DNA of 64,000 bases, taken from positions 3,844,001 through 3,908,000 of the forward strand of contig JAJTUP010000001.1 in NCBI GenBank assembly GCA_021399435.1. The letters run 5' to 3'. The notes beneath the pieces were generated by a model that saw only the letters and a list, made by a program, of their open reading frames with translations, was not told the origin of the DNA and searched no databases. The position numbers were made by a program, and so were the translations under genes. This DNA is from Diaporthe sp. PMI_573. Its lineage: Eukaryota; Ascomycota; Sordariomycetes; Diaporthales; Diaporthaceae. Shown here piece after piece: positions 1-11,287 of this stretch (within the stretch, counting starts at the first letter, position 1; every line of letters begins with the position of its first letter).

Positions 1-465
1 CGCTACCCCGTGCTGCTGCACGAGTTCTCCATCCGCAAGGGCAGCGGTGGAAAGGGGCGCTTCAGCGGCGGCTGCGGCGTCGTGCGCGACTGGGAGTGTC
101 GCTACCCGCTGACGTTCGGGATCATCTCGGAGCGGAGGGTCCACCGCCCGTTCGGGATGCACGGCGGAGGGGCCGGGGAGAGCGGCGCCAATTACTGGGT
201 ACAGAAGCTTGAAGATGGCAGCGAGAGGTGGGTTGACATTGGGTCGAGGGGCCAGATCAACATGAAGACTGGTGATCGTTGTGTGATTCACACGCCTGGA
301 GGGGGTGGCTGGGGAGTGCCTTGCGATGAGGGTGAGGCAGCGTCTTCGGCTGACTTGAACGAGGTGGTCAAAGACATCGACGGCCCTGCGCACGTACAGC
401 CCGCCTATCCGCGCGCAGCTGGAAGCTTTCATAATTTCTTCTCCGCCCAGGAGGCATCCTCCTAG
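1..465 (+). CDS. 5-oxoprolinase / hydantoinase B-type protein, C-terminal end (5' partial)
   Basis: The frame is open from base 1 and ends at a TAG at 463-465, so only about the last 154 residues of a gene that begins left of the window are present. The segment has the glycine-rich C-terminal signature of the HyuB half of ATP-dependent 5-oxoprolinases and hydantoinases: RKGSGGKGRFSGGCGVVRDW near the start, then MHGGGAGESG, and TPGGGGWG close to the end. Family members hydrolyse 5-oxo-L-proline to glutamate (glutathione cycle) or open related cyclic imides in the cytosol. The final 45 or so residues after the GGGGWG motif are a variable tail. The family is clear; the exact substrate cannot be told from this piece. 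Confidence 0.88.
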   Translation, partial: RYPVLLHEFSIRKGSGGKGRFSGGCGVVRDWECRYPLTFGIISERRVHRPFGMHGGGAGESGANYWVQKLEDGSERWVDIGSRGQINMKTGDRCVIHTPGGGGWGVPCDEGEAASSADLNEVVKDIDGPAHVQPAYPRAAGSFHNFFSAQEASS

Positions 466-2200
466 ACTTGTAGCCCAAGGGACCGCTCGGAGAATAAACG
501 CAGCAATTGGGTACTACAATTAGATAGGACATGTCTGAAACCCAACATGTCCAAGATTATTTCACCGAGTAGTTGCACATCTGTCGACGTACACGTCTCT
601 CGTGCCTTGAATATAGGTGAAAGTTTCTCAACATGTACTCTACCAAGTATGGATGTCGTGAAAATGCCTGTGTCCCGGTTTTAGTATAATAAGTACGAGA
701 TGAGTATCAAAGACATGGGAGAGTTCGTTCCAAGATCAGCGAATACGTTCCTAAAGTGTGAGTCCCATCCACTGCTTTCATTCCAGTCTTCACCGATACG
801 CACCGGAAGGCTAAATATGATGGTCAAAACGAAACAGCCATGAGTCTCTCCGAGACGGTGACCAGCTAGCTGGACGAATGACCGTTCTATGTGTTGAGCG
901 AGGACGAGGCAATGGCGGTGCAATGACTTTCGGAGCAACTGCAACGCAATTTGAACCGTGACATCCACATGTTCACGAAAGACTGCTGACCGTTCTGGTA
1001 ACTGCATCACATTTAGTATTTTGGATGTAAATACCTAAGACAAGACTTGCCGCTTGTCGCCATGATATCCCGCTCACAAAATGAGTTGCACAAAATCTCA
1101 ATTAAAGCGACAGCTTTTACAACCTTCAGTTAGACTAATCTTTTTATAATATTTCTTTTACTTGAGACATATACAACCATAGGTACTAGAAAACTCGGGA
1201 TCCTATCTGCTCTCCCATAGATAAGCTGGTAATTGCTAGATTAGTAGTTAGGTTGGTGATAACTAGTACTTAAAACCTGGTGCTATATGTTGATATCTTT
1301 TTAACTTAATTATAAATACCCTCAGGTGCAGCTGGAGGGAACCTTCTAATTACTATAAAGAAGGGGGGAGGGGCAACTAGTTATCTGTTACTAGGATCTA
1401 TATGAGGGCCCACTCTAGGGTAGTGAAACGATTGAGCCAACATCCGTATCTCGGTAGATGGAGTTCACGTCATCTTGTCTCCAAATCCCTGAGTCTTCTG
1501 TAGTCGTTGGCTGTTCAGATGTAGGATTAATGGTGCTACAGTAGCAACCTTTCCTCATAGGATAGAGGAGCAGACGCGAAATAGAGTCCAACGAGCTTCA
1601 CTCGGGTGTCTGCTACGCAGCCACGGATTCCATTAATGGGTCCGCATAGGCCGTGGTACTATCGCCCCATGGCAATGTCGAGATTTCGTTGTACCGTGAA
1701 TATCTATAAAGGTGTCGGAACGCGTGCAGTGGTTCACAGAGGGTTTCGAGTCATGAAAGTGGTGGGGAGCTGTATGAAAGCCATAGGGGATTTTAGCATG
1801 ACGTCACGTAATTTTTCGGAGTTGTGGCGGTGTTATGGTAATAATGTATGTGATAAGTGGCATATGGACAACAAGCAGTCTATCAACAGCTTGTCTCTTA
1901 ATACCCAGGAGCTTTTGACCACTCTGCAAACGCTCCAGGCTGTCTTCTTTCGTGCGACTCCATTTGGGAGTCGGGTAGAGCAAAGCAGGCCGGATTGAAT
2001 TGGGATTTTGACCAAAGGATGTGATCACCGATCGAGAATCCTGCGGTTTATTTCATAACCAGTCATTTGCAAATTTTTTGTTTCCCATAGATACATCCGA
2101 GGACATTTGATGGATATAACCAAACGAACAAGACGGCCCTACAGGCCCTTTCACCAGAGGTGAGCTTATCTCGAAAAGCGCCTGCGGCAAGGTAGACTTA
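466..2200. other. Intergenic, no supported gene; one copy of a dispersed repeat
   Basis: No open frame here resembles a known protein. The short frames at 681-1010 (minus) and 1606-1998 (plus) have no recognisable domain or splice structure. An A+T-richer stretch lies at about 1090-1330. A degenerate copy of the dispersed repeat family lies at 1591-1854. Confidence 0.6.
1591..1854 (+). repeat. Dispersed repeat family, degenerate copy 1
   Basis: The left end ACGAGCTTCACTCGGGTGTC and the right end (GGCGGTGTTATGGTAATAAT followed by GTATGTGAT) match the corresponding ends of copies at 6002-6303 and 33632-33870 in the same order and orientation. The internal 15-nt array seen in other copies is not evident here, so this copy looks decayed or carries a different centre. 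Confidence 0.5.
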
Positions 2201-4200
2201 TTACAAGGAGGCAATGGGGCTGCCGCCCTCCTTGGTCTCCTCAGTCGCAGCCTCGTCATCCTTGGCTTCCTTGGCCCCCTTGCCTCTGATCTTGCGATGC
2301 TCAACAGCCAGAGCCCCAAGGAGACTGACAGAGGTGAGCACCACAGGGACCAGCCAGGCGTGCGTCAGAGAGTCGTTGACGACGTCGAGCACCCGGGCTC
2401 TGAGCGGGCCCGTCAGCCCGACCGAGATGTCAGTTACTCCTCCTGCCAGTGTGTTGGAGAGTTGCTCCTCAGACAGGCCAGCACTTGGGAGGTCACTGGT
2501 GAGGCCATTTGTAAAGACGGCCTGGACCAGAGAGATAAAGACGGATCTGGGCGGTGAGGGCAAGACCATGTTAGCCGCCGCATATGCGTACAAACCACAT
2601 GAGAGGGACAGAAAGTAAGGAGGAGATGAAAGACGTACCCGCCAATAGCCTGCATCATCATAATGAGACTAGACGCAATGGCTATATCCTCCAGAGCAAC
2701 AACGTTCTGCGCGACCATAAGGGGTGTCTGGGCTGCAAGGCCTATGCCTACACCATAGATGATCTGGTACCCAATCCATCTCCCGACCGAGGTATTGACT
2801 TTGAAGGTTGTCAGAAGGCCTGCTCCTGTCGCAGTGAAGACAGAGGCTGCGGTCATGAATGGCCAGATGTAGCCAGTGGCCGTGACGCCAAGGCCGCATG
2901 AGATGGATGCTTCTGCGCAATCACAAGCGGAAGCATGTTCACTCCGGCCTCGATTGGATCACTGCCTCTGCAAGCCTGGAACCAGCTGTGATACGCAACA
3001 CGTGGTAATCCAGTGGTCGGAAAGTATCTGCCTAAATTTATAGAAATTTGCGGCTCCAGGGCAAGTGACGGTTGGAAAGCGCCTGCAAGAACTCACATTG
3101 GGATGTAGTAAGCAAACAGATAACACGCTCCTCCATTCGTGAAAGCGAACACGACGGATGCGACAATGCTGCGCTGTTTGACCACGCGATTAGGCACCAT
3201 AGCATCATCACCTACCCACCATTCCACTGCAATAAACACCAGGGCCAGGACCCCGAATAAGGTGAGCAGGGCGATGATACTGCCGTTGGACCAGGCGTAT
3301 GTGGTACCTCCCCACTGGAGGGCAATGAGGAGGCAGGCAACGCAAGGAGTCAGGATCAGCAGGCCGTACAGGTCCAAGGTGTGAAAGAATCCCGCGAGCG
3401 TCAGGGGCGGTGCGGGCGCGATCTTGGGCGGGTGGACGAGGAAGAAGAAACCAAAGTAGCAGAAACCGCCGATGGGGAGGTTCATGTAGAACGCCCACCG
3501 CCAGGTGACCTGCTCAGTGAAGGCGCCGCCGATCATGGGCCCGACGCTCATGCCGAAGCCCAAGACGCCGCCGATGATGCCAGTGACCAGGGGCCGGCGC
3601 AGGGGCGGAGTGAGGACGGGGATCAGGGCGAAGGAACCAACCAGCAGGCCAGCGGACCCGATGCCGGCCATGGCACGGCCGATAATGAGGGCAGGCGAGT
3701 TGGGAGCGGCGCCGCAGATGGCCGAGCCGACGAGGAAGAGGAACATGCAGCAGCTGTAGACCACGCGGATGGGGTAGCGGACGTTGAGCTTGCCAAACTG
3801 CAGCTGGGCGATGCAGAAGGTCATGTAGTAGACGCTGCTGTACCAGCCGAGGTCATTGAGCGACTTGAACTCGTCGGTGATGGTCGCCGCGGCCGTCGAG
3901 ACAATACTGCCATCCTACACGAGGAAGTTAGCCCAGTTCCAGTTCCAAGCCTGGCCAGTTTGGCCTGAGGACAGCACAAGATGGGGTGTTATAGTGGCAT
4001 GGCACGATGTGACTTACGAGAACAACAAGGAAGAGAATAATGCAGATGCAGGTAAAGGCGAAGATGAATTTGATGCCGTACAGGTACTGCGGCGCGGGCT
4101 CAGTGCTGGCTGCGGCACCGTCGGTGCCCTTCGGTTCAACCGGGCCTGGGGAGGGAACGCGCTCTTTTGACGACACCGTCGAGCCTGTAGTGTCCGTCAT
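2201..4200 (-). CDS. MFS drug:H+ antiporter-like transporter (DHA14 type), with an apparent frameshift
   Basis: Four exons on the minus strand: 4200-4018, 3914-3097, 2985-2639 and 2546-2201. Introns are GT-AG (donors GTAAGT, GTGAGT, GTACGT). The start is the ATG at 4200, placing a short hydrophilic tail before the first membrane segment. The antiporter motif C region (GMSVGPMIGGAFTEQ) followed by WRWAFYMNLPIGG is characteristic of 14-TM drug-resistance permeases, and exon 4 continues as ISLVQAVFTNGL. These plasma-membrane proteins usually export toxic compounds or secondary metabolites. Odd point: within exon 3 the frame entering from exon 2 (IWFQA ... LPLVIAQ) runs to a stop, while the family-like continuation (ASISCGLGVTATGYIWPFM) is in another frame; one base appears to be missing near 2912. 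No intron with valid ends explains it. It is either a young pseudogene or a sequence error. Confidence 0.85.
2909..2915 (-). other. Apparent one-base deletion (frameshift) in the MFS gene
   Basis: Reading exon 3 from its acceptor at 2985 gives WFQA ... NMLPLVIAQ up to about 2913. The next residues typical for the family, ASISCGLGVTATG, require moving to the frame that a single additional base would restore. Both flanking exons and their splice sites agree with this interpretation. Confidence 0.65.
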
Positions 4201-6750
4201 TCTGAGGATGTTTCCAATGGTTCGTTCGGAGGTGAGTGACGACGTGTGAGTCTGGAAAATAGGTTCTAAGGAGTGTTCAGACGTTGAAGTCTGGGTGGAA
4301 AGATGCACCCAAAAGAAAAGAAATGCAACAACCCGAAGAAAGGACAAATTAAAATAAGACTGGATTTCAATACATATGCGCGTGTCTGTTTATAATCAGC
4401 TTGGGCGTGTAGAACGTTTCAGGGGAGTAACGAGGTAATTACCAATGATCCAAGTTTGGCTGTCCCGTTAGGAAACCTCTGAATACTATTCACCATCCTG
4501 CCACATACAATATGACCCACTCATGCAGACCCGCGATTATGCATGTACCAGGGTGAATAATATGACCTCCCTCCCACAAATATGGAAGGCAGCCTCAGGC
4601 TGTGATTGGAGTTTAGTATGAATACGGGGCTGGTTCGAAAGGAACCTTGGAAGGCGGGTTGAACTCTGGCACCTGGGAGTGGACACGGGGGGGGGGTTCT
4701 AAAGCAGCAGGCCTATCGGGAGCTTTTTCAGCTGTGCAACTGAAGCCAACACATGATGACAACTACGCTCGGCAAAATTGTAGTCTATATCTTGATACTA
4801 GTAGGTCTTTTCTTTTTTTAGCTGAGCCCCCCCCCCAATCCTCAATGCCTGCTATAGTAATAGAATCCGCAGAGTTAGCTGACCAGTATATACAGATCAT
4901 TCAATTGCTTGTAATTATAATATATCATAACCTAGCGGGTTCTTAATCTATCACATACATTCACACAGATGATTCGCCCACTCAGAAGCAGTCCTTAATT
5001 GCCGTAAGATTGCCCAGGAACTCTGAACCTGGATTGGCATCTACTGCTACAAGTCAGACTAGAATGTCTGACCATAGGTCGGACGAAATGGTATGGTAAG
5101 TCAATCAAGTGAAGCTAATGCCTTGAATAGTAGGCGGCTACAAATTTCTCCAGTGTCCGACTGAGACGGTGAGCACGGCCATCCGGCGAGCAACATCGTT
5201 ACTTTCAAAAGGCGATAGGTTATGCTTGCTGTACAGCGGACTCATAACCCACAACGTTGCATCATCGACATCCAATACCGTCGAGCCTAACCCTGCATTA
5301 GAGGCCTGGCTTGAAAAAAAAATTGATCCAGACAGGGAAATGGCCGGAGGATTCATAGCATCTCTTGAGCGTCCAAAAATCGCCGGATAAAATCCAGCCA
5401 CTTGAAAGCACAAGGCCATCACACGATGAGCGTACCGGACAAGAAGAGCATGTCTTTCTTTGTGGGACCAACAGGCTCGGCGAACGTCTTGCCCAGGTTA
5501 ATTACAATACCGTCGTTCAAACTGGCTTCGAACATGCCGACTTCGAGGCCTTGAGTAACGTGGGCATGAGCTCGTCACATCGAGGTCCCGAAGCCAATCG
5601 ATCCTCGAGCAGCATGGATATAAGCTCGCCATATCCAGCCCCGGTAGCAGACCGGCCCAAGGTGGAGTCATGTTTATAAAGTCATTACCCGGTCTCGCAT
5701 GGATTCCACGCTTGCGTTTTCCTTTGCTACAATGTTGATTCTACACGCATTTGCAGAATAGTGGGCTAATGCGCAATTTCTTTCGTCTTGGAGGCTACTA
5801 TGATTTCATCCTGACGAAGCCCTTCCGCAGCCTTCATGGGGGACCGAGGCTTGTTCTGGCCGGGGCATTCAGAGAACTTACAAGATTCGGTCGTCTTTTC
5901 ACGTGCCCCTCCTTTTCAGGTCGAGTGCCGTGTCTGGCCGTGGCGTCGAGTCGCAGATCTGGATACTCTTGTGAACAGTCGCAGTCACACGGATCATTGG
6001 TACGAGCTTTGCTCGGGTGTCCGCTGCGTGGTCACAGTATCCTTATAGGTACCTACGTATCTGAGTAAACCACCTACATAATATTTACTGTATAACCTCC
6101 TATGGATACCCCTCTATAGGATGAGGAGACCATCCTCTGGGATATCATCCTATGGAATACCCTCCTGTAGGATACCCTCCTATGGGATAACCTCCTGTGG
6201 GATAACCTCGCATTGGTGACTGGTGAGAAGGAGAGTAAGCCACAGGGGCTCCACAATGACAATTTTTTAATTATGCGGCTGTGTTACTGTAATGATGTAT
6301 GTGAAGTCTCAATGCTTACTGCATCACGGCGCCAAGCCGGAAGTCCCATGAATTAGGCACTCGCGCCCCTCATCCACAAAGTAATCCTTAAATCGTCCTA
6401 CGAATGTGACCCAAAAAATGATATGCACAATCAAAGCAGAAACTCGTGGGCCTCGTTTCTAGCAACAAACGTCCCTGCATCTCACGCCTGGACTAGTTTA
6501 GGCAGCTGGCTGGTGTGGCTGGTCCAGGCATCCCAACCGAGCTTGGGTGGGGCGAGGATTAGGAATAGCGTTCATTGTACCGTTGCTTACTGAAACATCC
6601 AGGCAGAAGCTAGTGCTCCTCACAGCGTCCGTACGATCACTTTCTGTCTCCGAGATGGTCTCTCTCAGGTATAAAACCCGCATACTCTGTCTCTGTCTGT
6701 GGCTTGGACGCCCTACCGGTCCCTTCAGCAGCCGACGAGCATACAGTATT
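4201..6750. other. Intergenic, no supported gene; contains a repeat copy and homopolymer runs
   Basis: Short frames at 4647-4946, 5138-5422, 5365-5679 and 5751-6068 show no domain, signal or credible splice structure. There is a G run near 4688 and a C run near 4829. The dispersed repeat copy at 6002-6303 lies here. The last 200 bases hold the promoter of the plus-strand F-box-like gene. Confidence 0.55.
6002..6303 (+). repeat. Dispersed repeat family, copy 2, with a 15-nt tandem array
   Basis: The left end ACGAGCTTTGCTCGGGTGTC is followed by GGTCACAG. The centre (6091-6216) is an array of about eight degenerate 15-nt units close to ATAACCTCCTGTGGG. The right end contains CCACAGGGGCTCCACAATGA and GCGGCTGTGTTACTGTAATG. 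The same left end, array and right end recur in that order at 33632-33870. Confidence 0.75.
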
Positions 6751-8253
6751 ATGTCATCGCAAGGCAACACCGGCGGCAAGGCCCCTGGGCCACAGCTCTT
6801 GAGCCTCGCACCAGAGGTAAGCTCACTTCACTCTTCCCCTGTCACGGATCCCCGTCTTTCATGTTCTAGAATGCAACTCTTTAGGATCCGTAGCAGGACT
6901 AACGTCATACTCTAGGTTATCGAGAATGTTATCAAGCAAGTCAAACGCAGGAGGGATCTATCGAACACGCGGCTGGTTTGCAAGGAATTAGACAAACACG
7001 CTGCGAAGGAGCTCTTCAAAGACGTGTTTGTCTCCCCATTGGAAAAGCACGTCAGCGCTTGGAACAGTATCAGCCAGGACGATTATATTCGGCAGATACC
7101 TCGCCATGCGATCATCCACACGCAGTCAAATGTTATGGACCACGGAATGGGCGCTGGTGACAGGGAGGAGGAGGAGATTGGCGATGAGTTCAAGGAGGCT
7201 CTTGCCGCACTGTCAAGGTTCCCCAACCTCGACTCCGTGGAGATTGGCTTCACCCCTGAATGCCTGGGTGATGGCGAGACGAACTGGTTCGGGAACGTGG
7301 TGGAGGACCCGTCACGGCGCAAAGAAATGTTGTCGCTCATATTCCGAGCGATACAAGACAGGGCGGCGGACGAGGAGAACAGGACCATCAGAAAGTTAAC
7401 GATCACCAACCTCCAGAACTGCCCCATCCCGGACTTCACCACCTCCGACGTCTTCGCCAACGTCATGGGCCAGCTGGAGGAGCTGCATATTTCACTCACC
7501 CAGGAATTCAATGAGCACCGTCCGGACCATGATTATACAAAGGTCGAGCTGCAGACCTTCCCGGCTCACCTTTGCTCAGACTGGCTGAAGCCTATCTCCG
7601 GGAACCTCAAGGCGCTGTCCATCTACCATAGGACGGACAACTGGGGCCCGTTCCCGGGCTACTTCGACCCCAGCGGCATCTCGTTCCCGAAGCTGCAGAC
7701 GCTGGCTCTTGGATATTACACGCTCGCGCACGACAACGACATCGACTGGATACTCGCCATCAAATCACTGAAAAAGCTCATCCTGCACAACTGCATGATT
7801 GCCTCCTGGATATCCATTGACAAGCACAACACGGCTACGTGGAAAGTCCGGACGCATGATTGGACCAGGATGCCCGAGGATGAAATGGCTACCTGGGGTG
7901 ACCAGTTCTCGTACGGTGGCAAGTGGAGCCAGTTTCTGGACCGCATCGCCGGAGAGTTGCCGAACCTGGTCGACTTCCGGTTCGACACGGGCTCATCATG
8001 GGTTTATCGGGATGGCGAGGCCGAGTACGGCGTCGAGCACAGGGACACCTGTGGTGTCAGGATCTTCCCTCAGAGGTATATCTGCTTCAACAACGGGATC
8101 CTGCCGACGCATTGGGACGAGGCGGGGGATAGTGGGGAGATGGAATCCTGGCTCGAAGATGGTTTCCCAACCAATGTACACCAAGAGAACCTCGAGGAAG
8201 ACCAGAAGAGCTTGGATCGGCTGCTGGATAAGCTGAAGCAGTCGAGGAGCTAA
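6751..8253 (+). CDS. F-box-like protein of unknown function
   Basis: Two exons, 6751-6816 and 6916-8253, joined in phase 0 across a 99-nt intron (GTAAGC ... CTCTAG), give 467 aa. The exon junction produces LLSLAPEVIENVIKQVKR followed by RRDLSNTRLVCKELDKHA. This is the pattern of the divergent F-box seen in many fungal proteins: a Leu-Pro/Ala-Glu-start helix, then LSNTRLVCKEL. F-box proteins usually recruit substrates to SCF ubiquitin ligases through Skp1. The rest (residues about 70-467) has spaced leucine/phenylalanine strands such as LPNLVDFRFDTGS and FPKLQTLALGYYTL, typical of the loose leucine-rich-repeat C-terminus of this class. The C-terminus is acidic and ends in a KLKQSRS tail. Substrate unknown. 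The ATG at 6751 precedes a short low-complexity leader and is the only one in frame upstream of the motif. Confidence 0.75.
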
Positions 8254-8815
8254 ATGGTGGCGAACATGGTCGGGTACATCGCACTACTCTGAGCGAGAAT
8301 TATGGGACGAGTGATCGACATCGGCGGAATCCACTGTCTGTGGGATGAGACTGTCTGACCGCTCAATGGCCTCCGTGGGGTATAGGGACGCCTGGCACCT
8401 TTTCCCTACGCATACTTGCGCGCGGCAATGGCTTCTCTCGCGTAACTTTACTGGCAACATTATACAACAAAGCAGACCGAACAGAAGTTGGCTGAAATAT
8501 CATCGGGCTTGGGAAAAACAACGCTGAGCAGGATGGGGGTCAAAGATGTGTGTTATTGGCCTCGCAGAAATAAGATCTTGTCGATACTGCGAACTAACGG
8601 TGCTCACAATGTGGTACCACACCTCTGATGTTTTGTTTTTGAAAGATGTTTCTTAACAACACAAGCCTTCAATGACATGCAGCGTGGTATCTATTTCATT
8701 ACACATTAACCCCCGTCTATAAGTGTGGTGGTGATGATGGTTGCGGTCCGAGAAATACAGCAGAGACCATCCCCAAGACTCCCACTTCGCCTTCCCATCC
8801 GCACAATTCGAGCTC
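8254..8815. other. Intergenic between convergent genes
   Basis: This is the 3' side of both the F-box-like gene (plus) and the GPI-protein gene (minus). I see no protein signature or structured RNA in it. Confidence 0.55.
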
Positions 8816-9550
8816 TTACAGAGCCAGGGCGGCGAGGGCGGCAATGCCGACCCAGCTGGCAACGACCTTTCCAGCACCGGACGCGGCAACGGCCGTGGAG
8901 GTTGAGCTGCTGGAGGAGCTAGTGCCAGTGGCAGTTCCGCTGGCGCTCGAGCCCCCGGAGGAGGAAGCAGTGGAGGAGGCGTCCGAGGAGGCGGAGCTGC
9001 TGGTGGCCGAGGCCGTGGCGCTCGCGCTGCCGCTGCTCGCGGTGGACGAAGCTGTGGCGGAAGAGTCAGCCACAGTGCTCGACGCGGAGGCAGTCGACGA
9101 GCCAGACGCCGTCGCGGACGCGGAAGAAGAGGAAGACGAACCCTCGGTGACGTTGAACTGGTTCTAACAGGACGGGAGCACGTGTCAGCGGACAAGTCCT
9201 GGAGAGACCTGGGGTTTAGCGTTTCAGCTTACCGACTGAGCGTAGATCTGCTCGGTCTTGGTGCCGTTGGTGAAGTTGATGGTGTAGCTGTCCCCGTCGG
9301 AGAGCTTGCTGCCGTCGATCTCGTAAGAGCCGGCGCTGGACTGGACGTCGGAGGCGAGCAGGACGTCGGTGGGCGGGTAGGTGGCCTTGTTGGAAAGGTA
9401 GATGTTGAAGGAGGACTGGTCGCTGGAGACGGACTCCCACTCGATGGTCTGCTTCTCACCAGTGCTCCAGATGGTGTTGGAGTCGGGCGAGGTGACCTTG
9501 AGGGCCAGGGCGCCAGAGGCGAGGGCAAGAAGGGCCAGGGAGGAAACCAT
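8816..9550 (-). CDS. Kre9/Knh1-like Ser-rich GPI-anchored cell-wall protein
   Basis: Two exons, 9550-9233 and 9163-8816 (intron GTAAGC ... GTTAG, phase 0), encode 221 aa. Residues 1-16 are a signal peptide (MVSSLALLALASGALA). Residues about 17-105 form the small beta-sandwich found at the N-terminus of Kre9/Knh1-like proteins: LKVTSPDSNTIWSTGEKQTI, then IEWES, and SYTINFTNGTKTEQIYAQS at the end. From about 115 to 200 the chain is almost only Ser, Ala, Thr and Gly, a heavily O-glycosylated stalk. The C-terminus (AASGAGKVVASWVGIAALAA) is a small-residue GPI attachment region plus a hydrophobic tail. Proteins of this architecture sit on the plasma membrane or wall; the molecular role is not well defined. 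The antisense acidic frame over the stalk is a codon-bias shadow. Confidence 0.88.
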
Positions 9551-11287
9551 TTTGAAATTAGATTGCTGGTATTCTGTTGCGGAAAATTAAAACGGGTTCG
9601 TGAGCGAGTGACGAATAGCTGGAAGCACAATAAACGATCGTGGGCGTGTCGTGGACAAAGTCTGGCGATGAGGACAAAAGAAGGGCCCTCGTCCCGGCGA
9701 CGCGGATGCACGTTAACCTTATATCAGAGTATCAGAGGATCAACAAAGACGCATGGCCTGTCAAGCGGATGCCGTATCCCAAATTTAGCCCACAGTAGCT
9801 TCTTTTCTCTGCGAGTCAGGGGGGGCGAACGCGGTGCCTGGCAGGGTTCAGCTGGCCTTGTGCAGATACGAAACGTTTGCTCATCAAATCGGCATTGGCC
9901 GACTCGCTGTTGATTCGTGTTTGTGGAGTGACAGCCAGGGCCCGCAGAGATCGTCTGGCGTGGCCTGGCAGGCCTGGCTCTTCTCCTGACCCCGGGAAAA
10001 CGGGGAAGGGCCAGCGACGGATGGGGAGCTGGAGGAGGAAGCAGACGCCGACGTAACCGAGAAAAAAGGGGGCGCTCGACAACTGCTACTCGACTGTGTA
10101 CAAGCCGCCCCCCCCCCTTCGACCTCGGAACCGGGGTCCGTGACAGATCAACGCGTGCCTCCCCATCCATACGTTGTCGGGGGTGTGCTTATCATGTTGT
10201 TGGTGGGCAGGTGGGATGGTGGATGGGACAACATGGGACGGCTCCCTGCCAGTGATTGAGTGATTGATTGCTCGCGGTCGATTAGAGTTGATGTGACAGT
10301 GGAGGATTCCACTAGCCTAAAAAGAATCTTCCCTGCCCCTGGCGCTAACCGTTTGTCTCGGGGTGTCCCCGGGAGGTGTTCACTCCACGAGGGTTAAGGC
10401 CCGAGATTAACGAGATTGACAGCGGGTCTGTGTGACCTGGCCGCAGCACTCCTGCGCGAACAAGACTCACACTAATCCTTGTCAAGCTTCTCATGTAATT
10501 ATCCACCCAAAGCTTCACGCCGACTGGTGTTCGTGATGGTCGAATTTGGCCACCAGAACAGGCAAGGATCACTAGAGCCAGCGCCCAATACGGCCATCTT
10601 CTGGGAGGATCTCACGGCGAGATGAAAGAGAGAATCCTCCTCGTCCTGCCCTTGAAGGATGCCCCAGCGGACGCCACACGCCTGCAGGGCTTGCAGCCGG
10701 ACCGCCGCCGTGGCTTTTATTGTTATTACTGTGGTACTCGAGATTTGTGCCTGATGATGGAGCTTGTCCTGGGTATTGCGTGAGTCCTGCCCAGGATAAG
10801 AAGAGCCTTATCCATTCAGCCAGCTCGCGGGCACCCGGCTTGTCTTCGCGGCCGAGATTAGGGAGGGCACTGCGGACTCTCTTCCCAGACGTCTCCCATT
10901 GGACAGCCTGCACTCCGGGCCTTTGCCGAGACATTACACTGTAAGTCAAACCAGAGGATTCAAATCGGTTGCGGCAATTAACCAGCAGTCGGCGGAAAAT
11001 CCGAGCATACTGACGCACTGCGAAGCTGGAAGCGGGCTCTCACATGTCTCAGACCTGTGTCTCGTACCGCATTGGATCCGCTTTGAAAGGCTGCCCTCCG
11101 CCCGCGCCTGCCGCCCCAGCCCAATACGGACAAAATCACACCATGTCTTGATGGGGCTGCTCCCCTTGCATTTGGGACGGACTAAGCCTTAGACGAGGTG
11201 ATTATCTACAGGCTGCAGTCAATATATACATATCAGAAGCAAGGGTTCCCGCGGCCTTCAGCCCGATCTGAACGCCCTAAACTTCCT
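9551..11287. other. Intergenic, no supported gene
   Basis: This includes the upstream region of the GPI-protein gene and the 3' side of the esterase gene. A C run lies near 10107. Frames of about 90-150 aa (for example 9724-10170 and 10572-11018, both minus) are Pro/Arg-rich compositional artefacts without any domain. Confidence 0.55.

Noticed and set aside
3381..3968. 195-aa acidic plus-strand frame
   Set aside because: It is antisense to exon 2 of the MFS gene; its Asp/Glu/Gly-rich composition mirrors the codon use of membrane segments on the other strand.
5138..5679. Overlapping frames that might be a degraded gene
   Set aside because: No domain, no coherent splice structure and no support on either strand.
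8844..9167. 107-aa Glu/Ala/Val-rich plus-strand frame
   Set aside because: It is antisense to the Ser/Ala stalk of the GPI-anchored protein and purely compositional.
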